From: Pseudocitrobacter faecalis
GTDB lineage: Bacteria; Pseudomonadota; Gammaproteobacteria; Enterobacterales; Enterobacteriaceae
DNA: 64,000 nt
Assembly: GCA_003315335.1 (NCBI GenBank)
Contig: QNRL01000009.1
Coordinates: 221,980-285,979, forward strand
Reading direction: 5' to 3'
Within the stretch, counting starts at the first letter, position 1, and each line of letters starts with the position of its first letter. Of this stretch, positions 20,669-30,645 are shown in pieces. The notes under the pieces are model-generated. The model saw only the letters and a list, made by a program, of their open reading frames with translations. It searched no databases and had not been told where the DNA came from. The position numbers were made by a program, and so were the translations under genes.

Positions 20669-20983
20669 TTAAACGCCCGCTTCCAGGATACGAATAGACA
20701 TATCCAGCACGTCGTTTTTCACCGCTTCACTGTAGGCTTTCATATGCGGGGTCTGCAGGTGCGCTTCAAGATGCGCGATGCTTTCCCACTGCTCAACCAT
20801 CACGATAGAGTCGGGTGACGTGGTCTGGAAGCTCACGCCTGCGGCATGGTCAACCATCGGCGCGTAGCCGTGGCAGCCTTCTTCCTGCAAAACGGTCGGG
20901 ATGATTTTCGCAAACTGATCCAGAACCGCCTGACGATGGTGTTGGCCCGGACGTGTACGAATCTCTGCAATAACTGTCAACAT
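20669..20983 (-). CDS. ygiN: Quinol monooxygenase YgiN
   Basis: 104 residues, the E. coli length, of the ABM (antibiotic biosynthesis monooxygenase) fold: MLTVIAEIRTRPGQHHRQAV at the start and SIVMVEQWESIAHLEAHLQTPH in the middle. E. coli YgiN oxidises menadiol and was proposed to act with MdaB in a quinone redox cycle. It follows mdaB by 30 nt on the same strand, consistent with that partnership. Confidence 0.95.
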   Translation of the reverse strand: MLTVIAEIRTRPGQHHRQAVLDQFAKIIPTVLQEEGCHGYAPMVDHAAGVSFQTTSPDSIVMVEQWESIAHLEAHLQTPHMKAYSEAVKNDVLDMSIRILEAGV

Positions 20984-21013
20984 AGTAAACTCCTTCTTAA
21001 TCCAGCTTCCCAG

Positions 21014-21595
21014 TTAAGCAAAAATTTTACCAAGATGCTCGCGGTATTCTGCAATATAACGTGGAACGTCAGGCATTTTGATAACGTCGTTGGCGATAAA
21101 GGTCGGCAGCGCTTCCATTCCCAGGAACTGGTTGGCTTTGTGGAACGGCAGATAAACACCGTCTACGCCCACGCCATGGAAGAACTGTTCTTTATCGGTG
21201 AACGCTTCCATCGGCGCGTTCCAGGTCAGGGAAAGCATATAGGTTTTGCCCTGAATCAGACCACCGGAGCCATATTTTTTGCTGGCATCGGAACGGGTGC
21301 GGCCATCGCTGGCATACAGAGAACCGTGGCCTTCGGTGAACACGTCATCGATATATTTTTTCACGGTCCACGGTGCGCCCATCCACCAGCCCGGCATCTG
21401 CCAGATAACGGAGTCGGCCCACAGAAAGTTTTGGACTTCGGCCTTCACGTCGTAATCGCTGTCGGCGCGCACAACTTTAACATCATGCCCGGCGTCGCGC
21501 AGGAAGCTTTCCGCGACCTCGGTCATGGTGTCGTTCAGTTGACCGTTAGAGTGGCCGAATTTTTTTCCGCCGTTAATAATCAGTATGTTGCTCAT
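21014..21595 (-). CDS. mdaB: NADPH:quinone oxidoreductase MdaB
   Basis: 193 residues, as in E. coli. It is a flavodoxin-like quinone reductase: MSNILIINGGKKFGHSNGQL binds flavin phosphate, and WQMPGWWMGAPWTVKKYIDD is the family signature. It reduces quinones by two electrons in the cytoplasm, avoiding semiquinone radicals. It is upstream of ygiN in a likely two-gene operon. ygiZ, which lies between mdaB and qseC in E. coli, is missing. Confidence 0.95.
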   Translation of the reverse strand: MSNILIINGGKKFGHSNGQLNDTMTEVAESFLRDAGHDVKVVRADSDYDVKAEVQNFLWADSVIWQMPGWWMGAPWTVKKYIDDVFTEGHGSLYASDGRTRSDASKKYGSGGLIQGKTYMLSLTWNAPMEAFTDKEQFFHGVGVDGVYLPFHKANQFLGMEALPTFIANDVIKMPDVPRYIAEYREHLGKIFA

Positions 21596-21701
21596 TTTTT
21601 GTCCTCGATGAAAAGCGTTTGGCTGTCATAATACTCCTCCGGACGAGGCGTGAATATGAGCAAAATGTGCAAAGTCTTTTGCTCCAGAAGCAATAATCTT
21701 A

Positions 21702-23051
21702 TTACCAGCGCACCCGCGCTTCAAACCCACCTTCAGGGATATTGTCAAAATTCACCGTCATCCCGTGCAGAGATGCAATGCGCCGCACAATCGACAATCC
21801 CAGCCCGCTGCCCGTTTGTTCCTGGCCTGGCGGACGATAAAAACGCTCGCCCATTCGCGCCAGCGCATCCGGTGACACGCCTGGCCCGTTATCGCGCACG
21901 GTAAAACCGTCTTGCTCCAGCGTCACGTCGATAACACTGCCTGATGGACTGTAGCGCACGGCGTTATCCAGCAGATTACGCACCAGCAGGCTCAGCAGCA
22001 GCGGCTGGGCGGTGCGGGCGATGTTGAGTGCGTTGAGGTGCAAGCGCACTTCGATTCCCGCACGCTGGGCGCTGTGATAAATATCCATCACCGCGGATTG
22101 CAGCAACTCTTCCAGTTGGACGGTCTGTACATCCGCCAGGTTATCAAGCGAGTCGAGGCGGGAAAGAGTGAGCAGTTGCTCCACCAGACGGGTGGCGCGG
22201 TCGATCCCTTCATGCAACTGCGATAAGGCTTTCTCGCGCGCGTCAGCATCATCCTGTGAGAGCTGTGCCACTTCGGTTTGTACTTTCAGTGCGGTTAACG
22301 GGCTGCGCAGTTCATGGGCGGCGTCAGAGGTAAAACGTCGCTCGCGGATCATCATTTCGTGGGTTCGATGGAAGAGGTGATTGAGGGCGTCTACCAGCGG
22401 ACGCACCTCATTCGGCACGCCCCGTGTATCAAGCGACGTATCATCTTCCGGCGAGCGGCGGCGCAGGGTGAGCGTCAGTTTTTTCAGTGGGCGTAGTTCA
22501 CTGCTAAGCAGCAGGATCAACAGTAAAAACATCACCGGCAGCGCAACCAGCCACGGCGTAAGCTGCGACGTGATGATATCCAGCGCCATCTCTTCGCGAT
22601 ACTCCCACTCCTGGCCGACCACAATGCGGTATTTTTTATCGGCGGTGGTTAGCCACAGAAAACGCCAGCGATCGTCGTCATTGATTAAGTTGCCATCGTC
22701 AAACCCTTCCCGGCGATAGCTATAAGGGATAAACGGGCCATTTTCGCCGTCATGCATCACCATTCTGCCGTCAATCGCGTATACCGCGAAGGCCAGCACG
22801 TCTTCGTCAAGGTGACCGTGTTTAACCTTCTTCGGCGCGCGGATAAACTGCTGCGAACTGCGCACGTCGGTAAAATCCATTGCACTGATGCGCTTGGCGA
22901 AGAGCATTTGCTGGGTATCGAAGAGTTTATCCAGCTTATTGGTGGTTTGATGCCAGGCCACCAGGCTGGCGCAGAGCCATGCGGCGGCGGAAAGCAGCAT
23001 AAACAGCAGCGTCAGGCGGACGCGCAGGCTGAGGCGGGGAAACAGTTTCAC
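21702..23051 (-). CDS. qseC: Sensor histidine kinase QseC
   Basis: 449 residues, as in E. coli. Two membrane segments (about residues 12-34 and 160-180) bracket a periplasmic sensor domain. The phospho-acceptor histidine lies in [14 protein letters not shown], followed by the N box ([13 protein letters not shown]), DNGPGVS and GSGLGLSIV of the ATPase domain. In E. coli and Salmonella it senses autoinducer-3 and catecholamines and cross-talks with PmrB. It overlaps qseB by 4 nt and is translationally coupled. Confidence 0.96.
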   Translation of the reverse strand: MKLFPRLSLRVRLTLLFMLLSAAAWLCASLVAWHQTTNKLDKLFDTQQMLFAKRISAMDFTDVRSSQQFIRAPKKVKHGHLDEDVLAFAVYAIDGRMVMHDGENGPFIPYSYRREGFDDGNLINDDDRWRFLWLTTADKKYRIVVGQEWEYREEMALDIITSQLTPWLVALPVMFLLLILLLSSELRPLKKLTLTLRRRSPEDDTSLDTRGVPNEVRPLVDALNHLFHRTHEMMIRERRFTSDAAHELRSPLTALKVQTEVAQLSQDDADAREKALSQLHEGIDRATRLVEQLLTLSRLDSLDNLADVQTVQLEELLQSAVMDIYHSAQRAGIEVRLHLNALNIARTAQPLLLSLLVRNLLDNAVRYSPSGSVIDVTLEQDGFTVRDNGPGVSPDALARMGERFYRPPGQEQTGSGLGLSIVRRIASLHGMTVNFDNIPEGGFEARVRW

Positions 23052-23707
23052 TGTGCCCCCAGGGTATAACCGATGCCGTGTACAGTGCGGATAAACTCGC
23101 TGCCCAGTTTGCGGCGCAGATGATGCACGTGCACTTCCACGGCGTTGCTGGTGACGTCATCATCCCAGCTGTAGAGCTTTTCTTCTATCAGCTTGCGCGG
23201 CAGCACGCGCCCGCTGTTGCGCAGCAGCAACTCCAGCAGGGCGAACTCTTTCGGTTTTAGGGCGAGAGGGTCGCCGTTAAGCGTGGCGGTGAGTTTACCC
23301 GGATCGAGCGTCACCGCGCCGTGGCGCAGTTCATTGCTGGGCTGCCCGTGTGCGCGACGAATTAAGGCTTCCAGCCTGGCGGCGACTTCAATCAGCGCAA
23401 AGGGCTTACATAAGTAGTCATCCGCACCCAGGCGAAGCCCTTCAACGCGTTGGCTGAGCGCATCGCGCGCAGTGAGGATGAGAACCGGCTCATGATGCGA
23501 TTTTTCTCGCCAGGCGCGCAGGATATCCAGTCCATCAATGCCAGGCAGCGTGAGGTCGAGGATCACGGCGTCATACGGCGCGCTGTCGAGGGCTATTTTT
23601 CCTTCTTCGCCCCGGGTAAACCAGTCAACCGTAAAGCCCATTTTGCCAAGGCCGGTCTTTAACCCGTCGCCAATCAGCTTGTCATCTTCCACCAGTAAAA
23701 TTCGCAT
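23048..23707 (-). CDS. qseB: Response regulator QseB
   Basis: 219 residues. The receiver domain has the acidic pair EDD (residues 7-9), the phospho-acceptor Asp51 (VILDLTLPG) and the switch Lys in LCKPF; the OmpR-type winged-helix domain ends in [12 protein letters not shown] and TVHGIGYTL. It is phosphorylated by QseC and controls motility and virulence genes in relatives. It is transcribed divergently from ygiW across a region with a PmrA/QseB-type direct repeat. Confidence 0.96.
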   Translation of the reverse strand: MRILLVEDDKLIGDGLKTGLGKMGFTVDWFTRGEEGKIALDSAPYDAVILDLTLPGIDGLDILRAWREKSHHEPVLILTARDALSQRVEGLRLGADDYLCKPFALIEVAARLEALIRRAHGQPSNELRHGAVTLDPGKLTATLNGDPLALKPKEFALLELLLRNSGRVLPRKLIEEKLYSWDDDVTSNAVEVHVHHLRRKLGSEFIRTVHGIGYTLGAQ

Positions 23708-23793
23708 CTTGCCTTCCTTGCCTCTCCGCTTGAATAAAGCCAGTAAACCCTTATCAGACCTGCGCTGTACAGTAAAAAAATGAATATTTTTAC

Positions 23794-23810
23794 CTTAAGA
23801 AGTCGTTAAG
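23794..23810. promoter_or_regulatory. QseB/PmrA-type direct repeat between qseB and ygiW
   Basis: CTTAAG-AAGTC-GTTAAG fits the PmrA-type site YTTAAK-N5-YTTAAK except for the first base of the second half. It lies 87 nt upstream of qseB and 50 nt upstream of ygiW, so it could serve autoregulation of qseBC and control of ygiW. Confidence 0.55.
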
Positions 23811-23860
23811 CATTATCCTGTTTAATGGCTTTCGTAATGAAATTTAAGGGAGAAAATATC

Positions 23861-24253
23861 ATGAAGAAATTTGCTGCAATGGCCGCCGTCCTGGCGCTGA
23901 TCGCTACCCCGGTTCTGGCTAACACTCAGGGCGGTTTTTCCGGCCCGGGCTCAACGTCAACACAAAGCGGCGGTTTCGTTGGCCCGGATGGCACTGCAAC
24001 CACCGTTGCTAATGCGAAAACCCTGCGCGATGACACCTGGGTTACGCTGAAAGGGACTATCGTTGAGCGTATCTCTGACGATCTCTATACCTTTAAAGAT
24101 GAGACCGGCACTATCAACGTTGATATCGACGACAAACGCTGGAATGGCCTGACGGTGACGCCGCAGGATAAAGTTGAAATTCGCGGTGAAGTGGATAAAG
24201 ACTGGAACTCGGTTGAAATCGACGTTAAACAGATTCAGAAACTGAAACCGTAA
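23861..24253 (+). CDS. ygiW: Periplasmic OB-fold stress protein YgiW (VisP)
   Basis: 130 residues from the ATG at 23861, with AAGGGAG upstream; this gives the E. coli length. The signal peptide ends VLANTQ. The mature protein is the bacterial OB-fold (BOF) domain: GGFVGPDGT, then DTWVTLKGTIVERISDDLYT and VDIDDKRWNG. In Salmonella, VisP binds peptidoglycan and affects lipid A modification; in E. coli it is linked to peroxide and cadmium stress. It is divergent from qseB, whose regulon includes it in relatives. Confidence 0.95.
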   Translation: MKKFAAMAAVLALIATPVLANTQGGFSGPGSTSTQSGGFVGPDGTATTVANAKTLRDDTWVTLKGTIVERISDDLYTFKDETGTINVDIDDKRWNGLTVTPQDKVEIRGEVDKDWNSVEIDVKQIQKLKP

Positions 24254-24259
24254 TCAGAA

Positions 24260-24295
24260 AGCGCCAGCGGCCTGTCTTGTCGTTGGCGCGTTTTC
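24260..24295 (+). terminator. Terminator after ygiW
   Basis: GCGCCAGCG and CGTTGGCGC pair (one G-T wobble) across an 11-nt loop, followed by GTTTTC. It lies 6 nt past the ygiW stop. Confidence 0.6.
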
Positions 24296-24318
24296 AGGAT
24301 GTATGTTGAGGTCACTAT

Positions 24319-24786
24319 ATGGATGTTACCCTCGTTGATTTTCCGCGCACGCGGGTTGCTTTGCTGCAACATCGTTGCAGCCCGGAACTGGTTAACTATA
24401 GCGCTGCGAAATTCATTTTATGGCGCAGAGATACAGGTTTGTCACCGGTTGAGCAGAGTCAAACCTTCGGCATCGCCTGGGACGATCCTCAAACCACGCC
24501 GCCGGAAGCGTTTCGTTTTGATATCTGCGGCAGCGTAAGCGCGCCTGTGCCTGAAAATGCCCACGGCGTCATAAACAGCGAAATTCCCGCCGGGCGCTGC
24601 GCGGTTGTTCGCCACCACGGCTCGCTGGATACGGTCAGCGAAAGCGTCTGGTTCTTGTTGCGCGACTGGCTGCCGGGCAGCGGTGAAACGCCACGCGATT
24701 TCCCGGTCTTTTTCCAGTACCACAATTTTGTCGATGACGTTGCCGAACACGAACTGCAAACGGATATCTATTTGCCACTGCAATAA
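24319..24786 (+). CDS. ygiV: GyrI-like domain protein YgiV
   Basis: 155 residues. It is a stand-alone GyrI-like (SOUL/effector-binding) domain: VALLQHRCSPELVNYSAAKF near the start, then SQTFGIAWDDPQTTPPEAFR and YDICGSV-type strands, ending DIYLPLQ. E. coli YgiV was described as a repressor linked to biofilm regulation, but it has no helix-turn-helix. In E. coli it is followed by mqsRA and ygiS before parC; those are missing here and parC follows directly. Confidence 0.9.
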   Translation: MDVTLVDFPRTRVALLQHRCSPELVNYSAAKFILWRRDTGLSPVEQSQTFGIAWDDPQTTPPEAFRFDICGSVSAPVPENAHGVINSEIPAGRCAVVRHHGSLDTVSESVWFLLRDWLPGSGETPRDFPVFFQYHNFVDDVAEHELQTDIYLPLQ

Positions 24787-24901
24787 ACCGCCTTTCTCGC
24801 CTTCTCTCACGGACTTGTGACTCAGCCCGTGAGATAGGGTATTATCTGCGGCAATATTGCCGTCCGAACGGTCAGCATGCAGATTTGAGGAACCCCCATT
24901 A

Positions 24902-27160
24902 ATGAGCGATATGGCAGAGCGCCTTGCGCTACATGAATTCACGGAAAACGCCTACTTAAACTACTCCATGTACGTCATCATGGATCGCGCGTTGCCGTTT
25001 ATTGGTGATGGTCTGAAGCCGGTGCAGCGCCGCATCGTCTATGCGATGTCTGAACTGGGCCTGAATGCCAGCGCCAAATTTAAAAAATCGGCGCGTACCG
25101 TTGGTGACGTGTTGGGTAAATATCACCCGCACGGCGACAGCGCCTGCTATGAAGCGATGGTGCTGATGGCGCAGCCGTTCTCATACCGTTACCCGCTGGT
25201 CGACGGCCAGGGGAACTGGGGGGCGCCGGACGATCCGAAATCGTTCGCGGCAATGCGTTATACCGAATCGCGCCTGTCAAAGTATGCCGAGCTGCTGCTG
25301 GGCGAACTGGGGCAAGGCACGGCGGACTGGGTGCCGAACTTTGACGGTACGATGCAGGAGCCGAAAATGCTGCCTGCGCGTCTGCCGAATATTCTACTGA
25401 ACGGCACCACCGGCATTGCGGTGGGGATGGCGACGGATATTCCGCCGCACAACCTGCGCGAAGTCGCAAACGCCGCCATCAGGCTGATTGAACAGCCGAA
25501 AACCACCCTGGATGATCTGCTGGATATTGTGCAGGGGCCGGACTATCCGACCGAAGCCGAAATCATCACCCCTCGCGCGGAAATCCGCAAAATTTACCAG
25601 AACGGGCGCGGTTCAGTGCGTATGCGCGCAGTCTGGAATAAAGAAGACGGCGCGGTGGTGATCACTGCGCTGCCACATCAGGTTTCTGGCGCGAAAGTGC
25701 TGGAACAAATCGCCACCCAGATGCGCAACAAAAAACTGCCGATGGTTGATGATTTGCGTGATGAATCAGACCACGAAAACCCGACGCGTCTGGTGATTGT
25801 GCCGCGTTCAAACCGTGTGGATATGGAGCCGGTGATGAATCACCTCTTCGCCACCACGGATCTGGAAAAAAGCTATCGTATCAACCTGAACATGATTGGC
25901 CTGGATGGTCGTCCGGCGGTGAAAAATCTGCTGGAGATCCTCACCGAATGGCTGGCGTTCCGTCGCGATACCGTGCGCCGTCGTCTGAACTATCGTCTGG
26001 AGAAAGTCCTTAAGCGCCTGCATATCCTCGAAGGTTTGCTGGTGGCGTTTCTCAACATCGACGAAGTCATTGAGATCATTCGCACCGAGGATGAGCCGAA
26101 ACCGGCGCTGATGTCGCGCTTCGGCATCAGCGAAACGCAGGCTGAAGCCATCCTTGAACTGAAATTGCGCCACCTCGCGAAGCTGGAAGAAGTGAAGATT
26201 CGCGGCGAGCAAAACGATCTGGCGAAAGAACGCGATCAGTTACAGGCGATTCTCGCGTCCGAGCGCAAAATGAATAACCTGCTGAAGAAAGAACTGCAGG
26301 CGGATGCCGATACCTTTGGCGACGACCGTCGTTCTCCGCTGCATGAGCGTGATGAAGCGAAGGCGATGAGTGAGCATGACATGCTGCCGTCTGAGCCGGT
26401 GACCATTGTGCTGTCGCAGATGGGCTGGGTGCGTAGTGCCAAAGGCCACGATATCGACGCGCAGGGGCTGAGTTATAAAGCGGGCGATAGCTGGAAAGCG
26501 TCGGTGAAAGGCAAGAGCAACCAGCCGGTAGTGTTTGTGGATACCACGGGCCGAAGCTATGCCATCGACCCCATCACGCTGCCGTCGGCGCGCGGTCAGG
26601 GTGAACCATTGACCGGTAAGCTGACGCTGCCGCCAGGCGCGACCGTTGAGCATATGCTGATGGAAAGCGACGATCAGAAACTGCTGATGGCGTCCGACGC
26701 GGGCTATGGCTTCTTGTGTACGTTTAACGATCTTGTCGCGCGCAACCGCGCGGGTAAAGCGATGATCTCGCTGCCGGAAAACGCACATGTTCTGCCGCCG
26801 GTAGTAGTAGAAGATGAGTCTGACATGCTGCTGGCGATCACCAGCGCGGGTCGCATGCTGATGTTCCCGGTGAGCGACCTGCCGCAGTTGTCGAAAGGTA
26901 AGGGCAACAAGATTATCAATATCCCGTCGGCGGAAGCGGCGAAAGGGGAAGATAGTCTGGCGCACCTTTACCTGCTGCCGCCGCAAACCACGCTGACCGT
27001 GCACGTCGGGAAACGCAAAATCAAACTGCGTCCGGAAGAGCTGCAAAAAGTGACGGGCGAACGCGGTCGTCGCGGTACGTTGATGCGTGGATTGCAGAAA
27101 ATCGACCGTATCGATATCGACTCTCCGCTGCGTCAGAGCGCGGGGGAGAGCGAGGAGTAA
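24902..27160 (+). CDS. parC: Topoisomerase IV subunit A ParC
   Basis: 752 residues, the E. coli length, starting at the ATG at 24902. The catalytic tyrosine lies in [12 protein letters not shown]. The quinolone-determining segment [19 protein letters not shown] has Ser80 and Glu84, the susceptible form. The C-terminal beta-pinwheel that wraps DNA occupies roughly residues 490-740. With ParE it decatenates daughter chromosomes. A composite box C-like repeat follows the gene. Confidence 0.98.
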   Translation: MSDMAERLALHEFTENAYLNYSMYVIMDRALPFIGDGLKPVQRRIVYAMSELGLNASAKFKKSARTVGDVLGKYHPHGDSACYEAMVLMAQPFSYRYPLVDGQGNWGAPDDPKSFAAMRYTESRLSKYAELLLGELGQGTADWVPNFDGTMQEPKMLPARLPNILLNGTTGIAVGMATDIPPHNLREVANAAIRLIEQPKTTLDDLLDIVQGPDYPTEAEIITPRAEIRKIYQNGRGSVRMRAVWNKEDGAVVITALPHQVSGAKVLEQIATQMRNKKLPMVDDLRDESDHENPTRLVIVPRSNRVDMEPVMNHLFATTDLEKSYRINLNMIGLDGRPAVKNLLEILTEWLAFRRDTVRRRLNYRLEKVLKRLHILEGLLVAFLNIDEVIEIIRTEDEPKPALMSRFGISETQAEAILELKLRHLAKLEEVKIRGEQNDLAKERDQLQAILASERKMNNLLKKELQADADTFGDDRRSPLHERDEAKAMSEHDMLPSEPVTIVLSQMGWVRSAKGHDIDAQGLSYKAGDSWKASVKGKSNQPVVFVDTTGRSYAIDPITLPSARGQGEPLTGKLTLPPGATVEHMLMESDDQKLLMASDAGYGFLCTFNDLVARNRAGKAMISLPENAHVLPPVVVEDESDMLLAITSAGRMLMFPVSDLPQLSKGKGNKIINIPSAEAAKGEDSLAHLYLLPPQTTLTVHVGKRKIKLRPEELQKVTGERGRRGTLMRGLQKIDRIDIDSPLRQSAGESEE

Positions 27161-27165
27161 AGCTT

Positions 27166-27276
27166 ACCCCTCACCCTAACCCTCTCCCCTGGGGAGAGGG
27201 GATAGAATGTGCCTGACATGAAGAACTGCGCGGTTTTTCACCCTCTTCCTAAGGGAGAGGGCTGGGGTGAGGGGGA
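27166..27276. repeat. Composite box C-like repeat after parC
   Basis: Two GC-rich palindromic units in opposite orientation: CCCCTCACCCTAACCCTCTC with a GGGGAGAGGGG arm, then CCCTCTTCCTAAGGGAGAGGG, closed by CTGGGGTGAGGGGG. The outer ends are inverted copies of each other. The same pattern recurs at 41166-41274 and, as one unit, at 46991-47031. Confidence 0.8.
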
Positions 27277-27408
27277 CAAAATGCACTTTCTAAAGTAAAA
27301 ACGTTGTTAATTACGCCGTTGCGATTAAGAATAGCCCTTACGAGGGTTTGCGAGTCACAAATCCTGACCAATATATAACTCTAAGCGGTCAGGGCTTCAG
27401 AGGTAGCT

Positions 27409-28146
27409 ATGCTATTTATTTTTCGTGTCATCATCGTGGTCATTTACTGCATCCTGGTATGCGTGTTTGGCTGTATCTATTGCCTGTTTAGTCCGCGTAA
27501 TCCGAAACACGTTGCCACCTTCGGCCATATGTTTGGCCGCATGGCCCCGCTGTTTGGTCTGAAAGTTGAAACCCGCCTGCCTGCGGACGCCGCAAGCTAC
27601 GGGAATGGTATCTACATTGCGAACCACCAGAACAACTACGACATGGTGACTGCGGCAAATATTGTTCAGCCGCCAACCGTTACCGTAGGCAAAAAAAGTC
27701 TGGTGTGGATCCCGTTCTTTGGTCAGCTCTACTGGCTCACCGGTAACCTGCTGATTGACCGTAACAATCGTGCGAAAGCACACAGCACCATTGCCGAAGT
27801 GGTGAAAGCCTTCAACAATCGCAAAATCTCTTTCTGGATGTTCCCGGAAGGCACGCGTAGCCGTGGCCGTGGCCTGTTGCCGTTTAAAACCGGCGCGTTT
27901 CACGCAGCCATTGCGGCAGGTGTACCGATTATTCCCGTGTGCGTTTCCAATACATCGGATAAGATTAACCTTAACCGCCTGAACAACGGGTTGGTGATTG
28001 TTGAAATGCTGCCGCCGATCGATACCCGCAAATGGGGTAAAGACCAGGTGCGCGAGCTTTCCAAATATTGTCGTGATGTAATGCAGGCAAAGATAGAAGA
28101 ACTGGATAAAGAAGTCGCCCAGCGCGAGTCTGACGGAAAACTATAA
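27409..28146 (+). CDS. plsC: 1-acyl-sn-glycerol-3-phosphate acyltransferase PlsC
   Basis: 245 residues, as in E. coli. The acyltransferase motifs are NHQNNYD (HX4D) near residue 73 and FPEGTRSRGRG near residue 145; an N-terminal membrane segment anchors it to the inner membrane. It adds the second acyl chain to make phosphatidic acid. It lies between parC and ftsP as in E. coli. Confidence 0.97.
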   Translation: MLFIFRVIIVVIYCILVCVFGCIYCLFSPRNPKHVATFGHMFGRMAPLFGLKVETRLPADAASYGNGIYIANHQNNYDMVTAANIVQPPTVTVGKKSLVWIPFFGQLYWLTGNLLIDRNNRAKAHSTIAEVVKAFNNRKISFWMFPEGTRSRGRGLLPFKTGAFHAAIAAGVPIIPVCVSNTSDKINLNRLNNGLVIVEMLPPIDTRKWGKDQVRELSKYCRDVMQAKIEELDKEVAQRESDGKL

Positions 28147-28265
28147 AACCGGGTCAGGCTCTCTCGCCGCCGGGCGAATAAAGCACGGCGGCAATCATCA
28201 AACGCGGTGCTGGCTTACGGGAAACGAATTCCCTTTTTTGATTGATCAGTTTTCATGGAGTTTAT

Positions 28266-29678
28266 ATGTCACTCAGTCGGCGTCAGTTTATTCAGGCATC
28301 GGGCGTTGCGTTCTGCGCAGGGGCAGTGCCGCTGAGGGCAAATGCCGCAGGGAAACAGCCTGAGCTGCCGATACCGCCGCTTGTGGAATCGCGTCGCGGC
28401 CAGCCTCTCTTTCTTACCTTACAACGTTCACACTGGTCCTTCTCTCAGGGTACGCGCGCGCCTGTCTGGGGCATCAATGGTCGCTACCTTGGGCCGACCA
28501 TTCGCGTGTGGAACGGTGATGACGTCAAACTGATTTACAGCAACCGCCTGACGGAAAACGTCGCGATGACCGTGCGCGGTCTGCAGGTTCCCGGCCCGCT
28601 GATTGGCGGCGCGGCGCGAATGATGTCGCCAAACGCTGACTGGGCGCCGGTGCTGCCAATTCGACAATCCGCGGCAACGCTGTGGTATCAGGCCAATACG
28701 CCAAACCATATGGCTCAGCAGGTCTACAACGGTCTGGCGGGGATGTGGCTGATCGAAGATGAAGTTAGTAAGTCTTTACCCATTCCAAATCACTACGGCG
28801 TCGATGACTTCCCGGTAATCATTCAGGACAAGCGTCTTGATAATTTCGGTACGCCGGAATACAGCGAACCGGGCAGCGGTGGCTTTGTCGGCGACACACT
28901 GCTGGTGAATGGTGCCCAAAGCCCTTACGTTGAAGTCTCACGCGGTTGGGTGCGTCTGCGCCTGCTGAACGCCTCTAACTCGCGCCGCTATCAGTTGCAG
29001 ATGAGCGATGGCCGCGCGCTGCACGTCATCTCCGGCGACCAGGGCTTTTTGCCCGCGCCTGTTTCGGTCAAGCAACTATCGCTCGCACCGGGGGAACGAC
29101 GTGAGATCCTGGTCGATATGACCAATGGTGATGAAGTCTCCATTACCTGTGGGGAAGCGGCAAGCATCATGGACCGCCTGCGTGGTTTCTTTGAGCCGTC
29201 GAGCATTTTGATCTCTACACTGGTGCTCACCCTGAAACCGACCGGCCTGCTGCCGCTGGTCACCGATAACCTGCCGATGCGCCTGCTTTCCACCGAGATC
29301 ATGACCGGCACACCGCTACGCAGCCGCGATATTGTGTTGGGGGATGATCCTGGCATAAACGGTCAGTTGTGGGATCCGCAACGCATTGATATCACCGCGC
29401 AGCAGGGAACCTGGGAGCGCTGGACGGTACGCGCGGATGAGCCGCAGTCATTCCATATTGAAGGCGTGATGTTCCTGATCCGCAACGTCAACGGCGCGAT
29501 GCCATTCCCGGAAGACCGAGGCTGGAAAGATACCGTCTGGGTGGATGGACAGGTGGAACTGCTGGTTTACTACAACCAGCCGTCCTGGCCGCACTTCCCG
29601 TTCCAGTATTCCAGTCAAACGCTGGAGCTGGCGGATCGCGGCTCGATTGGGCAAATTCTGGTGAACCCGGCACCGTAA
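28266..29678 (+). CDS. ftsP: Cell division protein FtsP (SufI)
   Basis: 470 residues from the ATG at 28266 (GGAG upstream), the E. coli length. A twin-arginine signal (SLSRRQFIQASG) is followed by three cupredoxin-like domains of the multicopper oxidase fold, e.g. WSFSQGTRAPVWGINGRYLG and WPHFPFQYSSQTLE. The copper-binding HXH motifs of true oxidases are missing, as in E. coli FtsP, which has a structural role in stabilising the septal ring under stress. Confidence 0.96.
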   Translation: MSLSRRQFIQASGVAFCAGAVPLRANAAGKQPELPIPPLVESRRGQPLFLTLQRSHWSFSQGTRAPVWGINGRYLGPTIRVWNGDDVKLIYSNRLTENVAMTVRGLQVPGPLIGGAARMMSPNADWAPVLPIRQSAATLWYQANTPNHMAQQVYNGLAGMWLIEDEVSKSLPIPNHYGVDDFPVIIQDKRLDNFGTPEYSEPGSGGFVGDTLLVNGAQSPYVEVSRGWVRLRLLNASNSRRYQLQMSDGRALHVISGDQGFLPAPVSVKQLSLAPGERREILVDMTNGDEVSITCGEAASIMDRLRGFFEPSSILISTLVLTLKPTGLLPLVTDNLPMRLLSTEIMTGTPLRSRDIVLGDDPGINGQLWDPQRIDITAQQGTWERWTVRADEPQSFHIEGVMFLIRNVNGAMPFPEDRGWKDTVWVDGQVELLVYYNQPSWPHFPFQYSSQTLELADRGSIGQILVNPAP

Positions 29679-29697
29679 CGCGGGATGCAGGAAGCCG

Positions 29698-29726
29698 CGC
29701 CGGGTAATGCCCGGCGCTGCTGTTTT
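29698..29726 (+). terminator. Terminator after ftsP
   Basis: GCGCCGGG and CCCGGCGC pair across TAATG, followed by TGCTGTTTT. It lies 20 nt past the ftsP stop and meets the convergent protease gene. Confidence 0.7.
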
Positions 29727-30627
29727 ACATCGCTTGCAGACGCGCAATTCTGGCTTCAATGGAGGGGTGTGTGGCAAATAACCCCGTTTTTCCCCGATCG
29801 GCTTTCAGAGGTGATGTGAACCAGAGAGATTGACTCGCGTTATCGACCCGCTCAATCATCTCTGCGCGTCCGCTGATTTTTTCCAGTGCCGCGATTAATC
29901 CCTGCGGGTTGCGCGTCAGCTCAACCGCCGTTGCATCCGCCAAAAATTCGCGATTACGTGAAAGCGTTAAACGCACAATGGTCGCGACGATGGGAGCTAA
30001 TAACAGGAATACAATAGCAGCGATATACAGCACCATGCTGCCACCGCCACCTTTACTACCGGAACTTTTACGATTTTTGCCCCCGCCCAAAAACAGGCTT
30101 TGTTTGCCCAGCGAACTCATTAACGTAATGGCGGATACCAACGCGACGGCGATAGTCGCAAGGCGGATATCATAATTACGTACGTGCGCCATTTCATGGG
30201 CGATGACGCCTTCGAGTTCATAGCGCTCCAGGCTTTCCAGAAGCCCACGAGTGACCGCCACGGCGGCTTTTTCCGGTGATGTGCCAGTAGCAAAAGCATT
30301 GGGCGATACATCGTCGATGATAAAAATGCGCGGCACCGGGACGCCCGCGACATTTGCCATATCTTCTACCGTTTCAAACAGAACAGGTGCCTGTTCACGG
30401 TCAGTGATTTCTTTTCCACCGTTCATCCACATCACAACTGCGGAACCCTGGTAGATCATTATCAGGATATACACAATGCTAATGACCATCGAGGCGCCAA
30501 CGCCATAAAAGAAATTCTTGAACAACAGAAAACCCATCGCTGCGCCAACTTCAATCAGTAAAAGAAAGAAAATAATCACTAATAAAAATGTGTTGCGTTT
30601 ATTGTGGGCAATTTCTTCAAATAACAT
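29725..30627 (-). CDS. M48 (HtpX-like) membrane metalloprotease
   Basis: 300 residues. Two N-terminal membrane helices (about 15-35 and 40-60) precede the zinc motif HEMAH near residue 141 and the third ligand region NREFLADATAVELT. Another pair of membrane segments lies between them, around a Gly/Ser-rich loop (RKSSGSKGGGGS). This is the M48B membrane-protease plan, but it opens with MLFEEIAHNKRNT rather than the E. coli HtpX N-terminus, so it is a second, HtpX-like enzyme. It follows a lemA-family gene by 18 nt, a pairing seen in many bacteria, and probably trims membrane proteins. The pair is absent here in E. coli. Confidence 0.88.
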   Translation of the reverse strand: MLFEEIAHNKRNTFLLVIIFFLLLIEVGAAMGFLLFKNFFYGVGASMVISIVYILIMIYQGSAVVMWMNGGKEITDREQAPVLFETVEDMANVAGVPVPRIFIIDDVSPNAFATGTSPEKAAVAVTRGLLESLERYELEGVIAHEMAHVRNYDIRLATIAVALVSAITLMSSLGKQSLFLGGGKNRKSSGSKGGGGSMVLYIAAIVFLLLAPIVATIVRLTLSRNREFLADATAVELTRNPQGLIAALEKISGRAEMIERVDNASQSLWFTSPLKADRGKTGLFATHPSIEARIARLQAM

Positions 30628-30645
30628 GAGCGCATTCCTTACGGA

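Noticed and set aside
26240..27046. 268-codon minus-strand frame opposite parC
   Set aside because: Antisense shadow of a well-conserved gene with no ribosome-binding site or recognisable domain.
24902..27160. Quinolone-resistance changes in ParC
   Set aside because: Ser80 and Glu84 are the susceptible residues.
27166..27276. Repeats considered as a CRISPR array
   Set aside because: They are palindromic pairs in opposite orientation without regular unique spacers, and no cas gene is present.
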